DNA from: Hysterium pulicare CBS 123377
Taxonomy: Eukaryota > Ascomycota > Dothideomycetes > Hysteriales > Hysteriaceae
Length of the DNA: 64,000 nucleotides
Assembly (NCBI GenBank): GCA_000467715.1
Contig: AJFK01000021.1
Span: 124,001 to 188,000, forward strand
Direction: 5' to 3'
Part shown: one piece after another, positions 21,372 through 33,460 of the stretch
Layout: each line of letters opens with the position of its first letter
Position numbering within the stretch: position 1 is the stretch's first letter
Made by a program: the position numbers and the translations under genes
Notes under the pieces: model-generated
What the model saw: the letters and a program-made list of their open reading frames with translations, nothing else
The model's database searches: none
Told to the model about the DNA's origin: nothing

Positions 21372-24010
21372 TCATCGACCAGACTTTCGCCAATCCTCCA
21401 AAAATTTTATAACTCTTTTAGCTTCAGGAGTCGACATCTCCGACCTATGCGACAGAGTGTCCGCGATATCCGCTTTCCTCGATGCCAGCGCAGACGCAAC
21501 GGGTAAATGTCCATGCTTCGTGGCAATAGTTAGGGCGGAATAGCTCCTGGAGTCTTTAGCATTCACGTTCGCTCTCGGACCCCGGGATGGGTAGAGTAAG
21601 GAGTCGATTGCGTCAACTTTTCCAGCTTTGGCCATGAGCATGAGAGGAGTCACGCCTGTGGCCCTGATCTCGCCTCGATCATGGTATTCACCACGAGCTT
21701 CAATGTCTGCGCCGTGGTCCAGTAATAATTCGATGATTTCTTCGTTGCCGCGGAAGCTGGCTTCTGAGAGTGGCGTCCAGCCCTCCTTGTTTCCAATATT
21801 GAGCTGTATACCCTCCTGCGAGAGTAATACACGTACTATGTCGGCTTGGTTGTGCATGATGGCTCTGCATAGTGGCGGATACTTATCTCGATCTTGCACA
21901 TTGATGTTAGGACGCTCAGCAAGGACCAGCTTCAGCAATTCCAGGCTATCGGGATGGTGCCAACAAACTTCGTGCAGACAGGACCATCCTTCATTGTTCT
22001 GGGTATTAATGTCGACTTTTTTCGTGGCGAGGAGTTGACGAACCACACCGATTTTACCTTTCTGACAAGCTCTTTGTAAGGGCGTGAAACCTCGTAAATC
22101 GCGCTCGTCGATCTTGATGGCTGGATGCCGTAGGAAAACTTCTACGACATCATCATGGCCATGATGCGCAGTTTCATGTAAGCTAGTGTAGAGTTGTCGG
22201 TTCCTTTCGTTGGGATCTACTCCACGTTCCAGAAGAAGTTGTACGGTTGACGCACTCCCGCTCTGGGCGCTCCGATTGAGCAGTGTGTACCCATCTGCAT
22301 CCCTCCCGCTCATGTTTGCGCCTCTTTCAATGAGTAATTTGACAATGTCCCAGTGTCCCAATAGAACAGCTGTGGGAGAAAGAGATCAATATCAACTCAA
22401 GAATATTTGTTGGTGGGAGTGATTTACCTTGCCAAAGACAGGTACGTCTATTCCTATCCGTTGCTTCAAGCTCTGCACCTGCCTTTATTAACTCTTCGGC
22501 AATTTCAAGATTGTTTTGCGATATGGCCACCATAAGCGGAGTGAGGTTGTCCTTGTTGCGTCGTTTGATTTCAGCTCCTCTCGATAGCAACACCTTCACA
22601 CAATCTAAGTGGCCGAACTTAGAGGCAAGCTCCAATGCGGTGCATCCTTTTAAATCTTCCGCTCCTACGTTTGCATTTTCATCAAGAAGTTGTCGGAGGC
22701 TTGTAATGTTGCCATCAGCAGCGGCTTGAATGAGTGCGGTCCGATGCTCAGTAGGCTCCTCGGATTCTATGTTAGGCTTATAGTCGAACATCCAGCACAT
22801 GACAAAGCTCAGTTCGCCTTCTTTTGCGTAATCCATGGGTGTCTTGTTTTCGTTGTCATAAATGCGCGGATTCGCTCCGAGTTCGCCGAGCAAGAGGCGG
22901 ACGATGTCCACTTTCCCACGTTTGACGGCAACATGGAGTGGTGTCGAACCATCTTTGTCTTCGCCGTTGACATCAGCCCCGCAAACAACCCTTAGGTATC
23001 TAACTACCACGAGATGGCCATAGTAGCATGCCAGGTGAAGTGCTGTCTGGCCCAATTCATTAGGAGTGTCGATGTTGATGTTTTTTCCACTGATAACATC
23101 TTTGATCTTCTGCTTGTTGCCTTCCTTCGCGGCTTCGTGCAAAAGACACGGATCTGCAGATGGCTTGCTTTCTCTGGGAACGTTTACCCACCCTTCTTCC
23201 GAAAGACTTGGCCGTGATAGACTTAAGGTTTCCAGCATGTCCAGCATCCCACGCAGTTTTTCATGAAGCTTCTCGTTATCTCTGGTCATTTGCATCGCCA
23301 ATCGACTGGAGTTTGCTTCAATATTGGCGACAAGAGTGGTCGATACGTCTCCAACTTGTTGTCCGACACTGCCGATATTACGATTAAGGCGATGAAAGCC
23401 CTCACGGGTTTGGGTTTCCGCTCTTTGCAAGAGGATGCTACAATATCGTCAGTATCGTTGGGGTCTCGTTAATTAATTAATGAACCTACATTGAAAAGCA
23501 CGAAAGTCTGAAGTCCAAATGGTCTTGGTACCCCTTGAGTAGAGCCGACTTCTCTTCAATGTACTTCTGGTCCAAAAGGAGTAGCTTTATTGCCTTCTTG
23601 CTACTTCTGAAGATATCTCGCCTTTCTTCTTGCTTGTAGGCATAGCTATCCAGCTTTTCGATCAGCTCATTGGCAATCTTGCTAGATTCTTGACAAATTT
23701 GATCGAGTTGCAAATCATCGTACTGAGAATCGTGGTCTTCGGCTGGTTCATCGGACACGAGGGTAGTCTCGGAGCTAGAAAATGCAGCATTTAATGATGT
23801 CGAGTTCTTCCTGGTTGCGGAACTGGACATGAGCACCAGGTCTCTGTTGTTTTGGAGACGTTCCGCCAAAAGCTTAGATTCCGTAGCAGCTAGAGTGACA
23901 TCGCCAGTATTTTTGTGGATTTTGCGAGCCAGCGATACCACCTTCGACGCGCTGTCGACGAGTTGAACAATGTTGCAAACAAGTCCTAGGGTTACGAGCG
24001 CTTCCGCCAT
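21372..24010 (-). CDS. Ankyrin-repeat protein with STAND/NLR-type N-terminal domain
   Basis: Exons 24010-23490, 23437-22428 and 22369-21372. Introns of 52 and 58 bp are GT..AG, and the product is 842 residues. Residues 1-170 are a helical fungal N-terminal domain of the type found before NACHT or ankyrin modules (ALVTLGLVCNIVQLVDSASKVV, then LDQICQESSKIANELIEKL). A coiled region follows (REGFHRLNRNIGSVGQQV). From about residue 260 there are roughly fifteen ankyrin repeats with consensus pieces such as GQTALHLACYYGHLVVVRYL and GSTPLHVAVKRGKVDIVRLL. No NACHT or other NTPase motif lies between the two parts. This arrangement suggests signalling or allorecognition-like scaffolding. The C-terminus ends after a last degenerate repeat (FLEDWRKSGR). 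Confidence 0.9.
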
Positions 24011-24659
24011 AACGATAGTCGTACAGGGAATTATACATTCATGAGGATATGTGACATTGGAGTGGGGAACACATGGCTTTTAAATATGACGTTGGGTAGA
24101 GACGCAGCACTGCCTCGTTTCATCTTACATAGTATTGAGGTGGCAGAGGCTGCAGCTTGGGGGCCAAAATTTGTCGCCAAGATGCATGTAAGAAGATGTG
24201 GCAGGATTATGTTGTTCGCCTTCTTGCAGGCCAGTCAGATGGCCCATGGGCCATGTAGGCCATGATATATTGACAAGGTTTCAAACCGAGTCAATTTTCC
24301 TTCGAGGATATAACGAATGTAAATCTTTCAGAAGCTTGCGTCAAGAAGGATCGTGGGTCGCTTGGGTTTCATGTGCATATGACGTAAGTTATGTAATCGC
24401 AGTCACAGCTAATGTAAGCTCATCTAGAGGACCGTGCACTGTAGAGTAGGCCCACTGTTAAAGGTGAGAATGGTGCAAGCTTATATCCGAGAATTGCACA
24501 TATGTATTATACTGAATCAATTAGATATAAATATACTAGATCTCTATGGTCTTGGGTGAGGGTTAGGTCATGCACGGGATACTGCAGATCGAGGATGGCC
24601 TGTCACCACGTGAAATCATATACAACCCTTCAAACAATCCTCCGCATCAATCCGAAACA
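24011..24659. other. Intergenic, nothing recognised
   Basis: Promoter of the ankyrin gene and 3' flank of the zinc-finger gene. Confidence 0.45.
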
Positions 24660-27600
24660 TCAAGACAGTCGTCTTGTCGTGTCGACCGCATTACCCTTTC
24701 CCGCCTTCTCATCCACCATAGTCCAATCCCCAAAAGACGGATCATCCGACAACAAAGGTCCCCAAGGTTCGAGATCCGAACATCCGTCCAAGAACGGTTC
24801 GTATTCACCAAGATTGACGTTAGAGGGACGAGACAGATCGCTTGGAGGACCAGTCTGATTTGTGCTCCATGCGCTATCGAAGGGGAAGTCCTTTGTGAAA
24901 TTATGGCTCCACAGAGAGTCGTAGCCGGAATCTGGAGAGTCATTCGTTTTGTCCGTTCTTGAGGGTCCGGCTTGTCCGATTCCAGTGGAAGGTAGAGTAA
25001 AGTCGGCGTCAGCAGCTAGGACTGAACAGGAGACGGCTTGATATGCACTCTTCGAGGTATCCGGTGGTGAGTTTGGTAAACAAGTCGGATTCGGCTTCTC
25101 CCGTGGGACTCCATATGTTATTGACGAGTGATGCTGCCCATGAGATCCTTGGAACATCGAAAATAGGTGGGCTTGACAATCTCGCACAATGTCAACGAGT
25201 TGGTCCTTCAGTCTCTCCTCTATCGGCTGTGATTCCTTCTCAATGACTCCTTCCAGAGTCCTCCGTACAAGACGTGGAAGTTCAAGCCTGGAAAATTCTT
25301 CAAACTGAGATAGGTTACAAGCATCGCTCGGAGTTGTGTTCTCGTTACTCAAACATTGATAATCGCAGTCTGGGAGTTTATTAAAATGGAGAGTTCTAAA
25401 AAGATATACTATACTTACACGGTGTTGGGATGGTTTCTTCGTCATCGTCCGGAAAGAGAATCCTGTAAACACCTTTCCATTTTTTCTCCTCCGTTTGGAT
25501 TCCTAATGATCGCTTCTTGCATTTCAGCCTTCGCTCCTGCTCCTTGTCGAATCCCTCTAATGGTACTTGCTCCTTGATCTCGCAACCTCGGGGATCACGC
25601 TGGTGTTCCCGTAAACTTGCCTCACTCCCGAAAATCTCGCAACATCTGTTACACTGTATCGGAAGAAGATGGCGGCGATACAGATGTTCCCTGGTAATGT
25701 TAAGAACCGTTTTGGAAGTTTGGGATACAACTCACTTTAAACGAGCAACGCTCACGAAACCTGGATCACGACATGAAGTAAATGCTCGATGTTTTCGCGG
25801 GTTCCGCTTGAAATAAGGACAAGCAAAACGAGGTTCCAGATCTAAGCCTAGAGTAGATGACCTTGGACGCTTATTCGGATCATCTCCATTGTTATTGTTT
25901 GGAGGAGGTGACGAGCCTTCATCATCCCCCTTTCGCTTTCTTGGGCTTATCGTTGGGTTAAGGGATGACAATTTATCAGATGACCGATGAGAGTTGCTGC
26001 CTGAAGTCTGACCGTTGCCGCCATTATTGCAACTCTTAATGCCGAGACCAGCGTCAAAATGGCGTTGGAATTCTTGCATCACACGGTCCACCACCTGCTG
26101 TTTCAAAGGACCAAGCACCGGCTGGACCCGTAAAATATCTCCTACGCCTTGTGGTGAAGGAGCAGATGTGGATACGGTGCACTCGGTCTCGTCGTCTGAG
26201 AAATTGTTATCTTCCGTGGAGGAGCTTGGCGAGAGACATCTGGTCTCGATTTGCTCGATCTCATCGCTCTCTTCTCTGTTTAAGGTGTTCACAGCTAAAC
26301 TCGGGGAAGAAGTACAATGGATTTCCCTCACATGCTTAGCAAGGTTCTCCGTTATAGCAAACCCAAATCTGCAGCCTGGGAAGGGACACAACGGGGATTT
26401 CTTAGTACCTCTATGTATCTGGTGGGCTTCGCGCTCGTGATGAAGAAGCCCGTCGCTGTTTGAGAAACTTTGAAGTTTCTCACAGCCTTTGACACTGCAT
26501 TTGTAGAGTCGGTCAGGCTTTGCTGGTAGGAAAGACTGTTCTCGGGAAGAGACATTGAAAGGATTCTGAATAATTGGAAGCCCACTCTCATTAGCTGCTT
26601 TGACCGTGATCTTGTCAGCTCCGGAACTTTCACAGATTGTTTTGAACTCTTGAATATTCCCACCATCAACAATGTTACCTGGGATCCAGGGTCCTCGCTC
26701 CTCAGAAGTCGTGCCGTGAAACGCTTCGGCTCTCTTCAGCGTGTGTACGTCGAGATCTGTGACATGACTCTTGCCATCCTCAAGATTTAAGCGGACTTCG
26801 AACTCCCGGCCGAAGACCATGTCATCCTTCCATAACCTAGTTTGCCCATCGTACGCACACAACACCCGCTTCTTCATATTTATTCTCTCCGTAGGATGTT
26901 CCTCTGAGAGAGGTGCAGGTTTCCTCTTCTTGTAGCTAGGGCTATGGTCGTTCATTGGGTATTCTATAGAAGTGGATGAGGGTTTTCCTTTGCTTTCTTT
27001 CTCAATCGTTCCAAGGACGGCTTCGTCTGCGTGACGCGAACTGCGCTTCTCATCGTCTTCTGCGCTCTTCCAGGAGATATGTCTATCCGAACTTTCGATC
27101 TGCATTTGTATGTTGCGCATTACGCAGTCCAACAAGTGTGCATGCATTCCCTGCGGGCTGTATTCCTCTGAACAGAGACTGCAAGAAGCCAATGGTTTAC
27201 TTTTTGAGATATCGTGGTATGTCTTCGATATGAAAGCCCGTTTATCTGGTCTTGAATGTGGGGATAATTGCTTGACGCCGTGAACGCTTACGAGATGGCG
27301 TAGAAATACATCGGAGCGGTTAAAACTCTTCGCCAAGAAGCCGCTGTTGCCAGAGCAGAATCCGCACAGGATGCTACCCTTGAAATGGGTGCAAGTATGG
27401 CGGAGGTTGTCATACTTTCTCGCAAATCCTTTGATGTGGTATTCGCAGGTGGTAAGGGGGCATTTTTCCGGTCGTTCCGTCTGGTGGGTGAGCATGTGTG
27501 CTTTCATATCTTTGAAAGTCCTTCCGCACTCAGGTATGGGACAACGCCCTTTCTGTCGAGTGTATTCGAGATCATCGCTGTGGCAGCTCATACTGCTGGC

Positions 27601-28435
27601 GCTTCTGCTACTCCCACTAGTCAGGCTCGCACAGTATGAGCTTGCACTAGGGCTAGAAAAATTGTATGGCGTATGGTTTGCAACTTGTTCGGGCTGCACA
27701 AAATTCCATATGGAGTTCGGAATTGCATAACCGGAGGGTGCAGACGAATTGAAGGGTGCTAAGGAAGGAGCCTCTGGGATTGGATAAAGATGGGAAGGAA
27801 TGGAAGACGATGGAGGCGGATCACTGAGCACCGAAGAATGAAACTGAAAGTGAGGGGGCGATGATAAGTCCTCAGGTAGAACAAGCAGACCAGGTTCGTC
27901 TTCAGGTTCGTTTGTGTGGGAGTTGAAGTCCAACAATTGATTTTCGTCCGGAGTAAATTGGTGGGGTGATATAAGTGCAGGATCGACCTTCCGGACGTCG
28001 ATCTGGACGTCACTCTTGTCTCCATAGCCTTAATATCAGCACGGTAGAGAGATAGTGCAAGTGAATCCTTGCTGAGTGTCACAAACCTGAAAACAAGTAA
28101 GAATCCCCATCATGCTCGTACGAGATGCTGATACTATTCTCGGGCTCGCTTCTTATATTCAGATCCGATATGTCTAACGTGTTTGACATCTGCAACATGG
28201 TTTTTGCTCTATTCTCTAGCGAAGCCAATCGTGTCCGAAGGCGCTCACGTATGCGTCTTGACTGCGGTAAGCCTATTGACGTGATGTCGGGCCTCGGCCG
28301 CGCCGTTACTTGAACTTGAGAAGTTCTTTGAGGCGGCACTGCGCCTGAAGCGGGCACCTGATCCTGAGAGAATAACTCCGTTATGTAAGGTTTGTTCAAT
28401 ATGGGGTGAAGGACGAATTGATCGGTTGCAAAATA
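24660..28435 (-). CDS. Large C2H2 zinc-finger protein (5' end unresolved)
   Basis: Four exons are supported: 28435-28087, 28028-25736, 25690-25419 and 25369-24660. Junctions are GTTTGT..TTAAG, GTGAGT..CCAG and GTAAGT..CCAG, and the frame is continuous for about 1,207 codons. The upstream start is not resolved: the first exon reads open from an AATAG acceptor at 28436, with no in-frame ATG near it, so a short 5' exon is missing. C2H2 fingers occur early in exon 2 (RCPIPECGRTFKDMKAHMLTH and a second partner), mid-protein (KCSVKGCEKL..H and LCPFPGCRFGFAITENLAKH) and across the exon 2/3 junction. The last is the fungal ACPYFKRNPRKH motif joined to HLYRRHLLPIQCNRC. Acidic and Ser-rich linkers surround them. 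Likely a nuclear regulator or chromatin factor; target unknown. Confidence 0.85.
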
Positions 28436-29758
28436 CTATTGAGTGCGAAAGAGGTTTAGCAAGCTGAGTATGGACGAAGTGGAGGGCCGGATCGATTGAT
28501 GAATCAACACATGCTTTGAAGATCGAGCGACACAAGTTGACACTAGAAAATAGAGGCCTTGAGGTATGAAAGATAAGGAAGGCTGGTGAGCACTCACGAA
28601 ACCCTCAATTGCGCATGACCGTGGCTGCGCCCCAAGCCACAGCAACGATAGCCGAGGTATCCGTCTAACCTTGCCTACTACCATTAGGCAACAACCTGAG
28701 GCCGCCTTTATGAATGCAAGAGTGGACGGCCATGGACCGAATAACAAATTGGCGATGGAACGGGAGATAGTCCCCTTACTGCAACTTTCCCCGTCGACAG
28801 CCTGGCTATCGAGGCACGGTCGATATGACGAACTAGGACGAAGGCTATCAGGGGTCAGTCATCAGTCCAGTTCTCGAAGAGCTGCTCCAAGGATCCGCAG
28901 TTTGCCGTGGAGTCTCATCGATTTTGTATCCATCAAAAAGTGATCTGCTGAGGGGCGAACATACCCACTAGGGGCAGCTGCATGCGACCACGGGGTGCCA
29001 AATTTCGTCCTTTTCGGAGGGTGTCTGCGCCTGCCACCTTCTTTGCTGTCAGCCTGCAAAGCCGATTTAGACTCTGTACCAGGCTTAAAAGCAAGGTGCC
29101 ATCCATAAGACCATTCCGAGAGTATCATGTAGAATAGTGCTTTCCAGACATATACATCCAAGGGAGTTCGCAGTACGACGAATAATGACACCCGTCGTGG
29201 GCACTTAAAGCTTGTGCAGCATCCATTTGAGAAGTTGATGGACCCATTACCCGAAATTGAGGGCCCACGATATTCTGAGCCGTCGGGTCATATTTCCCTT
29301 CCTCGATACTGAAATGCCTCATAGATTCATCTGACCAGCCATATAGTCTTTCTTGAGTTTTGGATCCTGTAGTTGCTCTGTGATTTCTTCTGCCGCTTCG
29401 CGCCATGTTCCATTAGCAACCATGCGATCGAACAAGTCATCATGAAATGAAACACGATGGGTTGGTTTGACACTCACCGTGGAGTCTGTCACATTGTGCC
29501 GTTACATGATCGCCGGCGTATGGTCCCAAGCACCCAAATGCTTGAAGAGGCTATTATTTCATATCGCCGATTGTGTCTGAACAATGTTAAACGAGAGCCG
29601 TTGAAAGCCAAAGATCTGATAGAATCTCCTAGCGCCAAAATCAGCTACCTTAGGCATTCAAAAAGGCCTCGAAACGTCTGAGATTTGATTCCCACATACC
29701 TTCCTTAACCTCATCCAATACTCCAGCAATCAAAACTGCACAACGAAACATCGAAATC
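28436..29758. other. Intergenic with a possible coding relic
   Basis: Should contain the missing 5' exon and promoter of the C2H2 gene. On the minus strand around 29500-29320 a frame reads SFHDDLFDRMVANGTWREAA and then EEITEQLQDPKLKKDY. It looks protein-like but has stops on both sides and no splice-supported extension. Confidence 0.4.
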
Positions 29759-30478
29759 ATGGAGCCAACGCTCCTCCCCTGCCATGGAACCCACTACCAC
29801 GACCTAAACTGCACCCATCGCATCCGCACAACCCATAAACATGTCTGCGGGTCCAACTGCATGACCCCTCAACCGCCACGTCTCCGCGGTCTCGGCGACC
29901 CCTTCATCTGCACCCGCTGCATCGAGGTCGAAGTCAAAGACTTCTACTATAGCATAAACGGCGCCTCCAGCGTCCCCGTCGTCGATGCTCGCCTAGACTT
30001 CGAGATTGAGCGGGAGATAAAATGGATCGTGGAGCGGGCGCTGAATAGGGAGGGCAAGCGTCCTTGTAAAGTGGTGCCGAAGATCGAACTTATTGGGGGG
30101 TGGACTCAGGACGGGACGTATGAGTTTCAGGAATTGATTGATCAGGCGTCGCCGACGACGACGCAGATGCTGGAGAATGGGATGGATGTTGAGGATGCTT
30201 TGGTGCATATTAGGGCCAGCCGTTCCCAATGGGCTCCCGAAGAATGGACTCGGAAAGGCCCCCGGGAGCGGAGCCGGTCTCCGCGTCGGGAGGATGGAAA
30301 AGCGCGAAAGCGGGCTAGGGATGAACGCTTTGGGCCTCGTGAGCCGGTGGAGAAGGGTTGCAAGTCTGAGTCTGAGAGCCGGATGGATGATCTCGCGGAT
30401 TTTCTTCAGAACTTTACTAAGATAAAGGAGGATCTGGATGTCGAGATTAGGGAGAGTCTTAAGAAGATGAAGGTCTAA
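29759..30478 (+). CDS. Cys/His-rich family protein, member A
   Basis: Intronless, 239 residues from ATG 29759. The N-terminal signature is PCHGTHYHDLNCTHRIRT, with C8, H14, C18, H20, C30, C34, C51 and C54, a spacing that would suit zinc. The family motif RPCKVVPK follows at about 101-108. After a variable middle comes an RS/RD-like basic stretch (KGPRERSRSPRREDGKARKR). The shared C-terminal motif is MDDLADFLQNFTKIKEDLD..LKKMKV. Related genes in this window are at 31151, 48221, 49745, 51699 and (decayed) 59691. No signal peptide, so cytosolic or nuclear. The fold and function are unknown to me; the basic RS-like segment suggests RNA or nuclear association, as inference. Confidence 0.8.
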   Translation: MEPTLLPCHGTHYHDLNCTHRIRTTHKHVCGSNCMTPQPPRLRGLGDPFICTRCIEVEVKDFYYSINGASSVPVVDARLDFEIEREIKWIVERALNREGKRPCKVVPKIELIGGWTQDGTYEFQELIDQASPTTTQMLENGMDVEDALVHIRASRSQWAPEEWTRKGPRERSRSPRREDGKARKRARDERFGPREPVEKGCKSESESRMDDLADFLQNFTKIKEDLDVEIRESLKKMKV

Positions 30479-31150
30479 TTGCTCCATGAATCTTCTTGAG
30501 ATTGACTTCAAAGATGTGGATCTGTCAAGTTAGTGGAGTTCTCGCGAAGGGTAACCACAGTAAGCGCAATTTTCCAAGGCTGCTCCGTGAAATAATCACG
30601 TGCTGTGAGTTTGACGATTCCAACGGCGCTGATAGTGGAATTGGATCCGAATTTTCGTTTGAGATACTTCACTTGCGCCTCCCTCTTAAATCTGTAGTGA
30701 TTATCTTCCGCATAGTTAATGCTAGCTTTGAAATATACTTCATTTACGAAACGCCACGTGACCACTTACTCTGTCGATTGTGAACACCGTGACGTATTAG
30801 GGGCTGCTTTCATGAGAGAATGGAAAGAACTATTGAGTATTGACCTTATCTCTATTCCGGTGATTGCTTGTGTAAGCGTCCTCAGCTGAGTCCTGACGCT
30901 GGAAGTTCCCTCGTGAATAATTTCATTCTGTCCATTGTCAAAGTGCTCTCCTGCGACATCATTGTGAGCGGAATTCATCAAAGGTAGACTGAATAAAGAG
31001 GACTTTGAAAGACCTAGCTAATTACCGTCTATAAACACCAAAACCTCTGCCACGACTTTCTTGGACTCGAGCAAAGCTGTCGTACAACCCAGATACGTTA
31101 AAGCTGTGCTTCCGCATTCTCAGCCCATTCGAACTGTCTTCCGGCATACA
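30479..31150. other. Intergenic between two Cys/His-rich genes
   Basis: 3' flank of member A and promoter of member B. No other feature seen. Confidence 0.45.
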
Positions 31151-31849
31151 ATGACTTCCCATACAGATACACACCCGAAGAAAGACTCGGATTCGCTATA
31201 CGATTCCGACTCATCATATGGCTCTATCAAAGCCGAAGAATACCCCTGTCCATGTCCAACCCAAGTCATCGGATGCGAGCGAATTCTTCGGATGTGGGAG
31301 GTCACCAATTACTACAAAGAGAACTACCCATGTCGCAACAACCGCTCTAAGCTACATACACTCAAATGCGGCCACGTAGTCTTCGCCGGCGATACCACGG
31401 GAGGCGTGCAGTGTGCGCAAAACTGTAGAGATTACGATCCGGAGTCGATTCAGGCGCCATTCTGGAAGGGTGAGTTCTTCTGTCATATCTGCTATCGTAT
31501 GGAAGACATGCCGATGGCGCGGCTTGCTGCGCGGTTTTGGAATTTGCTCAAGAAAGAGGCGGATGAGGAGGCGGATGAAGAAGAAGCAGCGGAACTCCAA
31601 AAAGGGGCGTATCGGGGTTGCCAGCCCGCTGTCATCATCCGAGATGATCGAACGTATCCATCGTTGATCATGAATAAGTCCAATGATCGTCGCCTTGAAG
31701 ACTTCGAAGCAAAGTATGTGAAGTGTAGTCTAGAGTCAGTCGCCAAGAAAGGAGCATGGTTCTTTCCGGCTGACCTCGAGCCAAATATCGATTTCATCAT
31801 AAAAATGACGGACGAGCAAGTTGAAATCATGCGGAAAGCCCAGGAGTAG
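31151..31849 (+). CDS. Cys/His-rich family protein, member B (divergent)
   Basis: Intronless, 232 residues from ATG 31151, the first ATG of a frame that opens upstream without one. An acidic Ser/Asp N-terminus precedes the core. The family core is recognisable as HTLKCGHVVF, then CAQNC and FFCHICYRMEDM, matching the H..C-x-H..C-x3-C..C-x2-C order of the other members. The spacing is longer and two extra Cys pairs lie upstream (CPCPTQVIGC). An acidic helix (KKEADEEADEEEAAELQK) replaces the RS-like stretch. The C-terminus has no clear DDL motif. It is 0.7 kb downstream of member A on the same strand, consistent with an old local duplication. Confidence 0.7.
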   Translation: MTSHTDTHPKKDSDSLYDSDSSYGSIKAEEYPCPCPTQVIGCERILRMWEVTNYYKENYPCRNNRSKLHTLKCGHVVFAGDTTGGVQCAQNCRDYDPESIQAPFWKGEFFCHICYRMEDMPMARLAARFWNLLKKEADEEADEEEAAELQKGAYRGCQPAVIIRDDRTYPSLIMNKSNDRRLEDFEAKYVKCSLESVAKKGAWFFPADLEPNIDFIIKMTDEQVEIMRKAQE

Positions 31850-32185
31850 AACATAGACGACTAGTGTTTAGAGTAAGCCAAAATAATCTCAAGGGGAGGA
31901 GGATAAGGTATCAAGGCGGTGTTTTCAACGAAAAGTGATAGATGGCGAAAGTGAAGCAGGCAGAGCTTCTGCATATATGACAATTGGTCTATGGGATGTT
32001 GATCACATGGCAAATTGCGGCAAAATGGAAATACGCAGATTGGTGTAGTATGGCCACATACTAGAGAATGGATAATAATTCAAAAATAGGACTTGGTTGT
32101 TTTGCGGCATATATTTCGAAAAAGATGGCTAACCCACAGGTGGCACGGCCAATGACACAAATCGAATATCCCCTTTCCCATCGGC
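31850..32185. other. Intergenic between convergent genes
   Basis: 3' flanks of the Cys/His-rich member B and of the nitrilase. Nothing else seen. Confidence 0.45.
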
Positions 32186-33460
32186 TTATGGAGGAGGACT
32201 GAGGTCTAAACCTTCAACCGTTAATTTGAACGAGTCGTTCCTTGAGTAAGATCCAGCGACATCCAAGTCAAGGCGGCCTCGTTCGCAGTCCTCAAAGTCG
32301 GCCTCGACAATGAGCAGGCCGCCATCTTCAACTTTCCATAATGGACCTTCGAGAACTTCGCCCAAGGGAGAGATGATGCATGAACCACCTTGGCTGACAA
32401 AATCTTCGTCTCCTTCAGTGGATGAGGACAGGGGATTCGCCGATTGCTTCGGACTTGATGTAGCAGGGCTAAGAGGTCCGTCCTCAATGGCCGAGGAGGA
32501 TTGGTTTGGGGCAGACTCTCCATTTGTTGATGAAGTTGCCCTATTCGGGGGAGCTTCTTCAGCAACAGGCAAGCATATTTCGTGTTTATCCTCGGTGACT
32601 ATTATCGTCGATCTTCTTCGCGAACGAGGCCCAGGTTCCTCTGTAGTATGAGGAGACGTAGCATGAGCCGATTTAGGTGGTGCATCCCCGCGTATCCACG
32701 CTGGCAGGTTCTTCCTCTTAACGCACTGATTGGCACTTAGAACGAATGCTCTACTCTCGCATCCAATAGTCTGCATAAGGGCTAACCATGTAGGTCTTGC
32801 ATCAGCTGTCGGCGCTAGATACAGGTTCACGTTCTGGGAGTACAAGCTGTGTCTCAAGAGAGGCATATAGTTCTCCCAGCAAATGGCCGCAGCGAGTGTA
32901 AGTTTGACTCCGCGGATCGTGGTCGTGACGGCTTTCAGCGTGCTTGGGCTTCCTTGACCCCAGATGAGTCTCTCAGAGCCTGTTGGCATGACCTTCCTTC
33001 GCTTGCCAATGACTCCATACCGCGGACAAACGTATACGACAGAGCAGTAGAGTGTTCCTCCTGCTCGTTCTACCAGACCTGTAACGACGAAAACGCTAGT
33101 TTCCCTTGCAATTCGCTCCAGTTCTTCTCGTGTCCCATCGCCTCTGATCTTTGCTTCTCTTCCCACTGGTAGTTTTCTTTCAACCCAATCATCACCTGCG
33201 CCTACCGGGGTATCTCCTAGGTCGACAGCTGCATGGAAGTATTGTAAGAATTGTTCTCGCCCGGCAGGATCTCTCGCGCCGACGGAGGCACCAAAGCTAC
33301 ATGTTCGAGGATAGCCACCGAGATATGCTTCAGGGAAGAGGATTAGGTCAACGCTGGACTGGGCTGCAGAACGAGTAGTTTGTTCGAGGGCATGGAGGGT
33401 TTTGGAGGTGGTGGATAAGGTTCGCGATTGAGCCACGGCAAGCTTCAATTTCTGAGGCAT
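32186..33460 (-). CDS. Nitrilase (carbon-nitrogen hydrolase) with a long low-complexity insert
   Basis: Intronless, 424 residues. The nitrilase catalytic triad is complete: E44 in [13 protein letters not shown]156 in [16 protein letters not shown] and C194 in [13 protein letters not shown]. The surrounding sequence is that of true nitrilases, which hydrolyse a nitrile to a carboxylic acid and ammonia, rather than of amidases. Between the core (to about residue 255) and the last strands ([20 protein letters not shown]) lies an insert of about 110 residues. It is rich in Pro, Ser, Thr, Glu and Arg, and is absent from typical family members of about 320-350 residues. All catalytic residues precede the insert, so activity may be retained. 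Soluble enzyme; substrate unknown. Start at the first ATG, five codons before the first beta-strand. Confidence 0.92.
   Translation of the reverse strand: MPQKLKLAVAQSRTLSTTSKTLHALEQTTRSAAQSSVDLILFPEAYLGGYPRTCSFGASVGARDPAGREQFLQYFHAAVDLGDTPVGAGDDWVERKLPVGREAKIRGDGTREELERIARETSVFVVTGLVERAGGTLYCSVVYVCPRYGVIGKRRKVMPTGSERLIWGQGSPSTLKAVTTTIRGVKLTLAAAICWENYMPLLRHSLYSQNVNLYLAPTADARPTWLALMQTIGCESRAFVLSANQCVKRKNLPAWIRGDAPPKSAHATSPHTTEEPGPRSRRRSTIIVTEDKHEICLPVAEEAPPNRATSSTNGESAPNQSSSAIEDGPLSPATSSPKQSANPLSSSTEGDEDFVSQGGSCIISPLGEVLEGPLWKVEDGGLLIVEADFEDCERGRLDLDVAGSYSRNDSFKLTVEGLDLSPPP

Noticed and set aside
21628-22038. Plus-strand open frames over the ankyrin gene
   Set aside because: Shadows of the ankyrin repeats on the other strand.
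29320-29500. Protein-like minus-strand segment (TWREAAEEITEQLQDPKLKK)
   Set aside because: Stops on both sides and no splice-supported exon next to it. Kept only as a note in the gap entry.
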